A program made the translations under genes and the position numbers. Source: Stagonosporopsis chrysanthemi (lineage: Eukaryota > Ascomycota > Dothideomycetes > Pleosporales > Didymellaceae). Taken from it: 64,000 bases of DNA. The notes beneath the pieces were generated by a model. That model was given only the letters and a program-made list of their open reading frames with translations. It ran no database searches and was not told where the DNA came from. This document shows positions 52,641 through 62,601 of this stretch, in pieces. The DNA is taken from positions 124,001 to 188,000 of the forward strand of contig JAFISE010000016.1 of assembly GCA_022560025.1 (NCBI GenBank), written 5' to 3'. The stretch's first letter is position 1. Every line of letters starts with the position of its first letter.

Positions 52641-54569
52641 TTAAAGGTCAAAGTCGTTGGCTGTACTAGCGAATCGTCGTTCGAACGATGCTGGTGGCTC
52701 GAAGCCATAGGAAGTCGATGCTCGAGGAAAAGTGTTGCTAGGCCGCCCGCCGAATGGTGTGCCGAGACGGATCGTTCCTTGTCCATGAGCCTCAGCCATG
52801 ATGGCAGGGGAAGTGTGAACAGGACTGGGCAGCTGAGGCCGTAGGTTTGCAAAAGGGTTGAACTCGGTTGGTCCGCTCGACGCCAGGGGCAGTCGCCGAG
52901 CACCGGCACCATCCATCATGTCACCCAAGCTAAAGCCTCGGTCCCTCACGCGACGATGACTCGACTCCGCTGGAGCGCCAAATATGTCATCGACAAAGCT
53001 ATTACCACGGTTTCGAGTCTTGTCCTCGAAGCTGCTAGCCAAAGCTCGTCGCTTGAAGACTCGCGACTTGGGCCGTGGAGCATGCAGCTGGAAGGGTGAG
53101 CCTAGCCTTGGTGTAGGCAGACCGGTCTGTGCATGCCATGTCTGCGCGTTGTGTGTGTTGGATCCAGCATCAGTCATCTCCACCGTCGACGAAGATTGAA
53201 AAGGCGAGCCAAGGACGTTGCTTAAGCCCAGTCCCAGTCCCAGACCAACGTGAAGGGATTGCGACTTCTGGTGTGCTGATGATCTTGCTCTCGACCAGCT
53301 CTTCTGCTCAGGTCGGGGCGTCAAGTCGTTCGCTAATTGTGACAGAGGGTTACCCATCTGCATGGAGGCAGCGGTGCTTGTAGCCAGCGAAACGTTCATG
53401 TCTCGTGTTGAGAAGGTAAAGGCTGACGTCTCTTGTGTGAATGGAGACGACAGGGATTGTGCCTGCGGCTGTGCCTGGACCGGCTCTTCCGCCTTCTCCG
53501 ATGGCGGCGATGACTGCAAAGGTGAGGGTGAGCGGTGCAGCAGACGCTGATAGTATGCAGACAAGTTTGGCCTCTGCTTAGCCAAGTCACGCAGTCGCTT
53601 TCTACATTGCTTCTCGGTAGGATATCGCAAGTACGACTTAGTGGGTCTTGCAAGTGGGGTGCTGCTACCACTCTTGAGAGCCTTGATGGTGTCTGGAGTT
53701 CCAGACCGGGATCCAAACTGACCAATCGCGCGAACACCAGCTGCACGAGAAGGGACTGGACCTTTCCAAGTCTTCCGGGCCATCCTAGCAACACGATGAC
53801 AGACGCCATTTGGTGGTGTTGTGAGTGGAACAGCCTTGAACGGCGTCACTGTAGGGTCCTGAAGGTATGTCATGTATGTCCTCCAGAGGTGGTAGTCCAT
53901 CTCCTCGGTAAATGTGGCTCTCAGTTTCAGCTTGTTGGCCGTGCGAGGCTGTTGATGTCCTGACAATGGAGAGCTTGGCTGTTTGTGCTTGTACTTCATT
54001 TCCAGGTTGTCGAATGAGAACGGATCACACATTTCCTCTTCCGGACTTGTGCAGCTACCACCTCTTGACAAGAGCGACTCCATGCTGCCGCGAGATGAGA
54101 TGGATGAATCAGAGAAGCCAGAAGACGAGGTAGGTCTGCTGGAAGTTTCGCTACAGCTCGGCATGAGGTCATCCCAGTGTTGTGGACCAGCAAAGACGTC
54201 AATGGTTCTCACTTGATGAGCTGGTGTCTTTGGAGGCGACGCCAGACGGCTGAAGCTTGTTGGTGGAGAGAGGTAAGCATTGTCGAGAGCAGAAGGGGGC
54301 GATGGAAGCGCGTTTGATGAATCAAAGTAGTTTGTGGCTTCGATAGTGGGGATTGGCTTCTCTTCCATGGGAAAGTCCAGTTCGATTTGCTGACGCACGT
54401 GAGTCGCGCGTCGACGACGGACCTTCAAGGTCTGGCGTGGAGGAGGCGGTGGTTGGAGCTCAGCCAGCTGTGGCTCAGGCTCGGGCGTTTGCGGCGCCGC
54501 GCCATCGCGATAGTGGAACATGAAGTTTCGTGGAAGGGTAATGGACAGATGGGGGCGTTCGGAATCCAT
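52641..54569 (-). CDS. 642-residue Ser/Pro-rich protein, possibly SANT/Myb-like, function unknown
   Basis: A single uninterrupted exon. The first 210 residues are Ser/Pro-rich and disordered, with a basic patch (KVRRRRATHVRQQ). The most ordered part lies at about 215-345: FTEEMDYHLWRTYMTYLQDP, CHRVARMARKTWKG and YPTEKQCRKRLRDLAKQRP. This gives Trp/Leu helices spaced somewhat like SANT/Myb repeats, but I cannot confirm that. The C-terminal half is again low-complexity, with repeated phosphorylatable motifs such as RGFSLGDMM and RGNSFVDDIF (RxxS type). This suggests a nuclear, phospho-regulated protein, by inference. The start is ATG 54569. Confidence 0.8.
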   Translation of the reverse strand: MDSERPHLSITLPRNFMFHYRDGAAPQTPEPEPQLAELQPPPPPRQTLKVRRRRATHVRQQIELDFPMEEKPIPTIEATNYFDSSNALPSPPSALDNAYLSPPTSFSRLASPPKTPAHQVRTIDVFAGPQHWDDLMPSCSETSSRPTSSSGFSDSSISSRGSMESLLSRGGSCTSPEEEMCDPFSFDNLEMKYKHKQPSSPLSGHQQPRTANKLKLRATFTEEMDYHLWRTYMTYLQDPTVTPFKAVPLTTPPNGVCHRVARMARKTWKGPVPSRAAGVRAIGQFGSRSGTPDTIKALKSGSSTPLARPTKSYLRYPTEKQCRKRLRDLAKQRPNLSAYYQRLLHRSPSPLQSSPPSEKAEEPVQAQPQAQSLSSPFTQETSAFTFSTRDMNVSLATSTAASMQMGNPLSQLANDLTPRPEQKSWSRARSSAHQKSQSLHVGLGLGLGLSNVLGSPFQSSSTVEMTDAGSNTHNAQTWHAQTGLPTPRLGSPFQLHAPRPKSRVFKRRALASSFEDKTRNRGNSFVDDIFGAPAESSHRRVRDRGFSLGDMMDGAGARRLPLASSGPTEFNPFANLRPQLPSPVHTSPAIMAEAHGQGTIRLGTPFGGRPSNTFPRASTSYGFEPPASFERRFASTANDFDL

Positions 54570-55126
54570 GGTGGTCGGTATTTCTGCGAATAATATGAGA
54601 GTACAATTTCGCGCGTGTTTGTTATTGCGGTGATGTATTCCAAGAGGTCAATCTCAAGCGGCTGCAAGGACGTGAAGTCGAAGTCACGGGTAGTCAGTAT
54701 CGAGTCGCAAGCCAATGCCGGACCCAATGATGGTGAACAGGATCCGGGATATGCAGGCTGTTGGGTTCTGGCAATAGGGCCGGGTACAGCCTGGCGTTTG
54801 GAGCGATGCGAACGCGACAGTGCGGGCCTCCACAAGCGTTACACGGGTGGCTAGGGAGATCTGCGCCCTTGGTAGAGGACTTCAGACGAGTCGCAAGGCG
54901 GCGCACACTCTCTGCTGCGCTGCAAGACGGCGCGCAGTCGGTCGCAAGCACGACACAAGCAAGGAGGACGTTGGAGATGCTCGTTCAGACGGCGGCGCGT
55001 AGCTGCAGGTCGTGGACGGCGCGCGCGGCGGTAGACGCGCAAGGGGAGAGCAGAAAGACGAAGCGAGCGAAGCAGACAATCCAGGGACGCGTGCGGGACT
55101 GCTGGGCGCGCTGTTGGGGGGTAGAG

Positions 55127-55164
55127 GCGGTAGGCGGTGGGCGGTGGGCGGTAGGCGGTGGGCG
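55127..55164. repeat. 7-bp tandem repeat gcggtgg/gcggtag
   Basis: About five copies of a 7-bp unit alternating between two variants. Confidence 0.85.
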
Positions 55165-55768
55165 TTGGTTGCGGCGAGAGGTCCGCAGGGACGAGGCGGG
55201 CAGGTGCAGAGGTAGGCGCAGACGCAGCAACGGGCGCGAGGCGCGGGGGGTATAAGAGAGTCGTCAAGGTACGCAAAGAAACAGTCGTCGAGGGCTGCGT
55301 CAGCGCATCGCAGCAGTGCGACAGGGGAGCGGGCGCGCCTCGGAGGATTATCGTGAGGTCGTGGTGGTGATGGGTCGGTGAGGGTGAAGACTGGACAGCC
55401 TGAACACGGGCACTCGCACGGGGCACTCGACTGATGGGCACTTTCGCGGCGGCTCGTTGCTCTTAGCTCGACGCCAAAGACAAGCGCCACGTTCATTCAA
55501 TCCAAGCTGCGCAAAAATCAAGGCCCTGTGAGCCAACGCCTTGCCCGCACTGATCGTCTGCGGCCAGTCGACGCTGCAGCGGCCAGCGCGCGCTCCTGCA
55601 TCTGTCTACAGTACAATTGCACGGCATTCCTCAGCGAGGGGCCCGGGCCACAGCTGCTTGTTGTCGTCGACGCGGGCACGACGCGGGCACGGGCCCCTCC
55701 CCCGTCCCGTCTTGTCTCTGCAGCGCGCAGCGCGCAGCTCGCTGGCTGTCGGCTGTCCTCTGTCGGCC

Positions 55769-55794
55769 GTCCGCTGTCCGCTGTCCGCTGTCCG
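55769..55794. repeat. 7-bp tandem repeat gtccgct
   Basis: Nearly four perfect copies, preceded by degenerate gtcggct/gtcctct copies. Confidence 0.85.
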
Positions 55795-56123
55795 CCCACA
55801 TCGAGCCTCGTCGCTGCCACGCTCTGCATGCGCGCACGGAGGTCGTCGCAGAGCCGCTTCTCCGTGCGCTGCGGTGACGGCCACCTGGCATCGCCCTGCG
55901 TGCTGGCCGCCATGCCATGCTGTGCTTGACCCCGCCTGCGCGCCAGCACGGCCACGGCGAGAACGAGCGGCAGCCCACTCTGGAGACATCGTGAAGCCCA
56001 GCTGTGCGCCGGATGCCGTGAGGGAGCCCGTCGAGCTGCGCCATTCGCTGCGTGCCTTAGCATTATGCTCCGCTGTGGGACGTGCCTCCTCCGCTACTGC
56101 ACGCGCTGGGGCTTCCCCTTTGT

Positions 56124-56205
56124 TTGTTGTTGTTGCTGTTGTTGTTGTTGTTGCTGTTGCTGTGGTTGCTGTGGTTGCTGTTGTTGTTGTTGTTGTTGTT
56201 GTTGT
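56124..56205. repeat. (TTG)n/(GTT)n microsatellite, about 80 bp
   Basis: A trinucleotide repeat of TTG with interspersed CTG and TGG units. Reading frames through it code for Cys, Leu or (antisense) Thr runs and do not extend into credible genes. Confidence 0.9.
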
Positions 56206-57402
56206 CAACACGCTGGCACGCTGCAAGAAAGCATCGCTCCAGCCTCTGCTCTGGTCCGCGCTGAAGGACTCCATCGAGTCAACATCGTCGCGCGTCATCG
56301 CTCAATGTCGTCACAACCTCATCGATCGATGTTGGAGGACCCTGTCTCTACCGCTAGAGCGTGGGTGCGGCACCGCTTGCTAGCATCCCGTCCTCGGCTG
56401 CAAATGCGCCTCATCACACACAGCACACCAGCAACATTTCCTCTTCCCGAAGTGCATGTGCTGCCCCCGAATCGGGCCTGGGCGACACAGCAGCTCCACA
56501 CCTTTCCTGATTGAGCCCTGTTTCATTCCAGGTCCCCACACGCCGTCTCAGCGCTGTGGTCTCGGTGTCGACCAGGATACCGCACGAGACCCATACATGA
56601 CGATAGACGACGCATTGATATTGACCTCTGGCACGCTCGGTAGCGCCCGGATCATGGCCACGCCTACTCTTGACGACTTCGTCTAGACAAAGCAAGTTCT
56701 GGCAGCGCTTGTCACGGCTTCCACGCTAAGCACCCAAGCTGTTCTCGCCTAATCGTGAAATTGCGGAGCCATCGCATCGTTCGCCTTGGCACGAGGAGTA
56801 AACTCCATTAGCATGAGCTGGGTATGGTGTTGGCCCGCTGAGGCTGTGGAAGCTACAAGTGCTTCATGCTGCTGTGCATTCCACGACCACGAGCCTAATG
56901 CGAGTCATCTTGCCACGGTGATGTGGATCTCTAGCAGCCGTACACAGCATCACAAGTAAGTCTTGTAATTGGTACGATAGGGGTATGTGGCTACCACACC
57001 ATGAACCTGCGTGTCTGTTGCGTGACCTAGTACACCCCTTACCACGGAGATCCACATTTTGCGACAACTCGTTATTCCCTCACTGCAGACAGGTGAGAAA
57101 GAAAAAGCGTTCTTGGCCTCCTCCCTTAATCACATGGCCTACTATTAGGCCTTGGTTATCGTGAGACACGAACAGTCGTTATACCAGCGGCAGATCAGCA
57201 TACACAAGAGATGGCAACCAGTCACATGTTCGGTTCTGCAGAGAGTCACTGCAGAGCTACGTGCGGTCGTTTTGTACACCGATATCAGGGTATCTTCGAT
57301 TGTTCATTCAGTCTGTTCCTACTGCATCGGAGGTAGTTGCTCGCTCGATTGGCACTACATCCACCATGCACCTATGCGTCACTCCAGGATTCGCGGGAAC
57401 CC

Positions 57403-58155
57403 TTATACATCGCCACAGCTATTGTTGTTGTTCGCAGCCTGAGTCTCGTTCACACTGCCGTTCTGCCCACCAGCGTCAGCACTTGCACCCTGTACCGCAG
57501 CCGCAATCTCATCAGCCGTAAGATCATCCACCCTCAACCCCAACGTATTGATACATCCATTGTCGTCTTGGTCGTCATCACACGTATTCCCCTGCGCCGT
57601 CGGATCGCCAATCTCCCCAGGCGCGAACGTACTCGCCTCGTTAGCCAGTGTAGGGTCGCCACCCACCGACGCAATCTGCCTCGCCAGCTCCTCCGCAATC
57701 TGCTTGTTGAGAGCCTGCGCACCGTCGCTGGCTGGATCCTGGTGCTGCTGAAGCGCAGCAATCTCGGGGTTCACGGCCTGGACAGATGTGCATGGTACAG
57801 AAGCAAGACCCACGGATCCAGTATTACGCTCCAGGGCTCGGAATATCAGCGCGGATATCATGCCGTCAACGTCTCCGGCGGCTTTGGCATTGGTAAATGC
57901 TTGATCGGCGGTGGCTTGCTGCAGACAGTCTGCGTCCGCGATATTGCCAGCGCCGTTCTGGGCAGCCGCTGCGCCGAGGAGACCGAAGACGGCGTCCTGG
58001 ATGTTGTCGGGGTTATTCTGAGCCACGAGAGTGTTCACGGCCAGAATCACGTTGCGGTGTGAGTGTTCCTGGGGAACTTCGCGTCGTCGAAGAGTAGCGA
58101 TAGGGTTGGCAGCTACTGCCCCTGCGAGCATGACAGCAAGGACTTGTTGCTTCAT
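57403..58155 (-). CDS. secreted protein of a conserved fungal family, function unknown
   Basis: A single exon of 250 residues. The start at 58155 gives a clean signal peptide (MKQQVLAVMLAGAVAANP) followed by a basic RRRE that could be a Kex2-type processing site. The frame extends to an ATG at 58311, but that start would bury the signal peptide, so I reject it. Conserved-looking stretches are QNNPDNIQDAVFGLLGAAA, DADCLQQATADQAFTNAKAAGD, SALIFRALERNTG and PEIAALQQHQDPAS. The end is Asn-rich. Cysteines are few and spread (CLQ, CTS, CDDD, CIN, CGD). I recall similar secreted proteins in plant-associated ascomycetes, but no function. Confidence 0.82.
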   Translation of the reverse strand: MKQQVLAVMLAGAVAANPIATLRRREVPQEHSHRNVILAVNTLVAQNNPDNIQDAVFGLLGAAAAQNGAGNIADADCLQQATADQAFTNAKAAGDVDGMISALIFRALERNTGSVGLASVPCTSVQAVNPEIAALQQHQDPASDGAQALNKQIAEELARQIASVGGDPTLANEASTFAPGEIGDPTAQGNTCDDDQDDNGCINTLGLRVDDLTADEIAAAVQGASADAGGQNGSVNETQAANNNNSCGDV

Positions 58156-59612
58156 CTTGAATCTGTTTTCAAAATATTCTTTGCGGTCGTGGAAGTTGTG
58201 AGAGATTATGTTGATGGGTATAAAGCAGGTAATGAACGACGGACCAGCCGAAAGATTGCAGAAATGACAGTATTGACAGAGTAGCGAAGGTAGGATACGG
58301 AAATTCTTCATGATTGCACATCAGATTATATACCTACAACTATCTCCTCCTCGCCTATGCGGACGATCAAGGTCGGCTGGTAAGCGCTGAATCCTGCCAT
58401 AATGCTGTGGAGAACTGAAGTTTGAGCCTTGACGCCTGTCAGGTATCGTGACAGCGAACGACGGTGGCGAAGACAAGGCTGAAGCATGTGCTTGATAGCC
58501 TCACTGATCAGGGGACAACAGTTCATGCCATACCTTGCATCGTCCTTGCCTGATTCGGGCCGGGTGAATGTACTCACCTTAACGTGATTGGTCAACAGCA
58601 ATTCAGCGGGGCTGAGACGCGTCTGGGTTTCGGAGACGTGGTTTGCTTCATCTCGACTTCTGACAGCTCTGCGACGTGAACTTGCAGAGACTTGCGCTTA
58701 TTGACCGCCTCCTATGGACAGATTGTGCGGTCCTTATGATGTTTAGGTTCGCGCTTGCTCTGAGCGTCGTAACTGTGGCGACGCACAAACGGGCGTGCAT
58801 CTGACGAGCGCTTTTTGCAGCCACCTCTCTACACAAGTTAAACGTACAGCAGGAGTAGAAACAATCCAGCATGAGATCACTAAACTGGCGCTCTCTGGGG
58901 TCTCGGACAGTCAACGCTCGAGGCCGCCAGCCCGAAGCTGGTTGCCTGAGAGCTCCTCTGTAGGCGCTGCTTTCGACCCGGTGCTGCGAGACGAAGCTTC
59001 CAAAAGCAACAGGTGGCTTTGGGCCGATGTCCAGAATCAGTCTGAAGGCTGAAGTATTCGTAACCCACTTGTCCACAGTTGTCAAGAATCCGGGGCATCT
59101 CACTCACATTCCCGAATGCGGTCAACACCGAAGTCCGGATTAATCCCCGCGAAAACGTCCATGGCCGAGTCGCGACAACTACAATTAGGCCTGCTTTCCA
59201 TTTTGTCTGGTGTTCAGGATCTGGTATCTCGCCTTGCTGGTCGTGGTCGTTTAATACTTGCACTTCACCCAGCCATTCGCTTCAAAACCCTGGATGTCTC
59301 AGACTGATAGACTCAAGACGTAAAAACTTTCCACAACCGTTCAGCCACGCGGTGAGCTTCAGATACTGTGCGAGCATTTGTTTTGCTGACGAGAGGCTCC
59401 CTGTACTGACGTATGCAGCAGCAAACATCAAGCTGGTCTTGATAGATATTTTGGCCGCTGCCGATTAGTTCGCGCATCTTACACAAGAGCAACGTCGAGT
59501 ATACCCACACCGATATCGAGGCTTGTCCATATACTTCTCTTCATTTGCCTTGAAATATTCCGTCTTACAGTGCTTGCTTCTCGCGGTCGCTTTCCCACCT
59601 TCAGCGATCATC
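58156..59612. promoter_or_regulatory. intergenic region between divergent secreted-protein gene and unknown gene
   Basis: About 1.46 kb with both promoters. Short frames only. A TATA-like gggtataaag occurs at about 58216-58225, some 60 bp upstream of the secreted-protein start. Confidence 0.5.
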
Positions 59613-60479
59613 ATGCCTATTTTCGGCGCTTACTGGAGTGCCACGACTCCACCAAAGTCGAGACTCATCTCAGGACCAATGCACGCTCGCCATGTTGGAG
59701 GTGTCAGTATCACGGGTGGTACTGGAGGCAACACATCGTTGGACAGTTATTTCGCGCCCACGTCACTCGAACCCGACGAGCTGCCTTCGCACACCTACGC
59801 GGCTAATGGGACGACAGAGGTGCCACGTAGATCAAACACCTTTACCAACGCAGTTCGAAGACCGAGCCTCTCTGTGAAACGGAGCATATCAAGATTGCGG
59901 AGCGGATCAGGCTCTCGCAGCGCTGAAGGACACAAGCGAAGCCAGAGCGACAACCGCGCAGTCATGACAAACACAACGCCCAAGCAGACGGACTCGTCTC
60001 AGAATCAACCCATACAGCACAAACAGAGTCCGATACCCTCGTTGCCGAACAATGGTCTAGATTGGGATGTGTACGACCAGACAGCACGGCCCGGATCACC
60101 TGATCCAGGCGTTACACCTAACCCGCCACCCAAAGACCACCCAAAGCTCAACTCCAAGATCTCCATGTACAGTATGTCAGCGTACTCAATCGCTGAAGAC
60201 AGCGGCCTGCCGCGGAGGAAAGAGATAGCGCCACCACTGCCCCCGAGGTCGAGACGTGCAGACTCCGGCACGGCGATCGAGTTTGACAATCTACCCGTCG
60301 AAGAGCGACCGCTTGGCTTCAAGGAGATTGCGGCCATGGGGAGCTACAGGGAGCGCATGGCTTTGTACGAGAAAGCAAGGGACTATTGGGCGAATGCTGA
60401 ACATGGGCTGGCGGAGTGGACAGGGAGGACTGGTGGGCCGAGAACGGTGCAATTGCGGAGGGAAGAGAACTGGTTCTGA
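59613..60479 (+). CDS. disordered fungal protein of unknown function
   Basis: A single exon of 288 residues starting MPIFGAYWSATTPPKSRLISG; an upstream extension would start at TTG and is not used. The body is Ser/Pro/Arg-rich with possible phosphorylation motifs (RRPSLSVKRSISRLRSGS). A proline stretch (PPLPPRSRR) might bind SH3 domains. The last 60 residues look folded and helical (GFKEIAAMGSYRERMALYEKARDYWANAEHG). No family recognised. Confidence 0.75.
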   Translation: MPIFGAYWSATTPPKSRLISGPMHARHVGGVSITGGTGGNTSLDSYFAPTSLEPDELPSHTYAANGTTEVPRRSNTFTNAVRRPSLSVKRSISRLRSGSGSRSAEGHKRSQSDNRAVMTNTTPKQTDSSQNQPIQHKQSPIPSLPNNGLDWDVYDQTARPGSPDPGVTPNPPPKDHPKLNSKISMYSMSAYSIAEDSGLPRRKEIAPPLPPRSRRADSGTAIEFDNLPVEERPLGFKEIAAMGSYRERMALYEKARDYWANAEHGLAEWTGRTGGPRTVQLRREENWF

Positions 60480-61148
60480 ACGCTCTGATTAAGGGACGCT
60501 TCACCGCTAGGAGAGCGTTGTTCTAGAGTGATCGTCGTCGTGGCGCCTCGGTCCCTCTCTCCATGTTATGTTTCCTTGCCTCAGATACCCTTCCCTTCCC
60601 TTCCGCATGTATGGGACAAGCTCTCGAACCCAAATAGCACCGATCCTCTCTTCTCCCAACAAGCATCGTTCTGTTGAGCCCGAACAGGCAATATGCGGGG
60701 ATTTACCCGGCTTCGATGTTGCTTAATATCGACACCCTTGCATCCCCGGATCTGGGAGCCTCCTACCCAAGATCACCACAACTTACGTCGCGCTCGTTCT
60801 GGTGTTAATCTGACAGTGCTATTGCAGTGCTATTGCAGTGTGTTTCGTGCTCATAAGGCTTCCTCCGGACCGCATCGCCGCCGCTAGTAGATCACCCCCG
60901 TGAGGTGCCGGCGGCTGCATCTGTATAGATTAAAAGCCAGTGCGCGAGGTCCTGCCATACGAAGCGGGCACTGATGTTTTCATATATGTGTTGTTTCAGA
61001 GTATTGCCGTGTATGAATCGCGCCATCGACGTCTTCTGCGTTGCAGTCGGCGGCAGCGGACTCAATTTATGAGGTGTTGTATATAGACCCGCGACAACGA
61101 CTTTCACGACTCGACAACGAGAAGCAAGAAACAGTCCAAGCCATCAAG
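60480..61148. other. gene-free stretch
   Basis: Between the unknown gene and the GH131 gene. It contains a small cagtgctattg repeat near 60820. No gene seen. Confidence 0.5.
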
Positions 61149-61755
61149 ATGCTGTGCAAATCTGCAATCCTCCAGGCGCTCATCAGCGCCGTCTCCGCCG
61201 GTACACTTTTCTCTCCTTGCTCTACTTTCTCCACTAACCCCTTCCCCAAGGCACCATCCTCTGGGACGGCCGCTTCAACGACCTCACCAGCTCCTCCGAC
61301 CTTAACAAGTGGTCCTGGGCAAACCAAGTCGGACCCTACCAATACTACATCCACGGCTCCGGGCCCGTAACCTCCTACGTCAACCTCTCCCCCTCGTACA
61401 AGAATCCCGGCGACACAAACTCCAAACAAGGCGCGCGCATCACCATCGACAGCACCGCGAAATGGAACTCGGACATGTGGCGCACGGAGCTAATCCCGTC
61501 GACGAAGGCGGCGATTAACCAGGGCACCGTGTACTATCACTTCAGCATCAAGAGGGGCAGTGCGAATGCGCCCAGCGCGACCAACGAGCACCAGATTGCG
61601 TTTTTCGAGAGCCACTTTACGGAGCTGAAGTATGGGTGGATTAGTGGCGAGGCCGGCGTGAGCAACACGAATCTGCAGTGGATGGTGGGCGGGCAGGGGA
61701 AATGGAAGACGGAGCTCAAGGCGGACGAGTGGCATAATGTTGTTTATGAGATTGT

Positions 61756-61787
<32 letters not shown>

Positions 61788-62079
61788 GCTCCGCTCGAAG
61801 TGGTTCTGGGATGGAGACACGGATTGCGAGGTGTGCTAACGAGGACAGAACTTCTCGTCTCAGCAGGTCTCGTTCTGGCACTCGACGGGCAACAACACGC
61901 TGGTTAAGACTGCGGGGCCCTTTGCGGCAAGCACGTCGAGTAATGGCGCGGATTGGCATTTGGGGGTCTTGAGGTTGCCGCGTCCCGGGAATGATGGAAC
62001 GGGGGCCGAGGATTGGTTTTTCAGTGGTGTATATGTGGAGGGTGGATCGCTCACTACGTCTGTTGTTAGTCCGAAGTAA
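61149..62079 (+). CDS. GH131 family beta-glucanase, secreted
   Basis: GH131 enzymes cleave beta-1,3/1,6 and beta-1,4 glucans and are found in fungi. Exons are 61149-61200, 61251-61753 and 61849-62079 (introns 50 and 95 bp), giving 261 residues. Residues 1-18 form a signal peptide (MLCKSAILQALISAVSAG). The family core follows: TILWDGRFNDL, NQVGPYQYYIHGSG, RTELIPSTKAAINQGTVYYH, HQIAFFESHFTELKYGWISG and DWHLGVLRLP. No CBM1 module is present. Intron 2 contains a run of 28 C. The stop codon TAA lies inside a good donor-like sequence (AA|GTAAGTG), so a longer splice form is conceivable. Confidence 0.92.
61760..61787 (+). repeat. poly-C run (28) inside GH131 intron 2
   Basis: A homopolymer of 28 C immediately downstream of the GTGAGT donor. 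Length is likely variable or a sequencing artefact. Confidence 0.85.
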
Positions 62080-62601
62080 GTGTCTCGGAAACGGCAGCTG
62101 TTGGGGAGTGCGAGGATCGTCTGATGACTCCAAATGTGTATACTCGCTACTACGAAGGGATGATGTGGATGATGAGATAGTCACCGTGGTGCATATCCTT
62201 CAAACTATCTCACAGCGGTCTGCGGTCGATGTCAGACTATTTTCCTGTTCTCTTACTCTTGTTCTTGCCGTGGCATGATCGCCATTTGAGAGTGTGGTCT
62301 CGAAGCTGTCAACTTCTCAACTTTTCACCAGAACCGTGTCGTTTCAAGAGCCTATGAGAGATTTTTTTTCAGCGTCTTCTGACGGCAGAACAATGGAGTG
62401 ATGATGTGAAAGGAACTAGAGACCCTGAGCGAGCCAGTGGGGCGGGCCCGTGGTGTTGCTGTGGTTACGTCACAAACACTTTCTTGTCTGCCTGCTTTCA
62501 CGAACAGCCGCCTTATCCTTGTCGCGATTTCCTTCCTGCACCCATACGTGTCGCTTTGATTGGCACTCACCTGTCAAACGACTACCGACCACCGACCAGA
62601 C
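62080..62601. other. gene-free stretch
   Basis: GH131 3' region and Src1 promoter. Nothing recognised. Confidence 0.5.

Larger units (their letters stand above)
54570..57402. other. repeat-rich gene-poor tract
   Basis: 2.8 kb upstream of the 642-residue gene and downstream of the secreted-protein gene. It carries several simple tandem repeats (listed separately), and long overlapping frames in all phases that follow from high GC and repeats. I see no credible gene. Part may be a long 5' leader or promoter. Confidence 0.5.

Noticed and set aside
55606..56298. 230-codon minus-strand frame with a poly-Thr run
   Set aside because: Created by the TTG microsatellite and GC-rich repeats. No domain and no splice-consistent extension.
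58156..58311. Upstream ATG extending the secreted protein by 52 residues
   Set aside because: It would place a clean signal peptide internally. The start at 58155 is far better.
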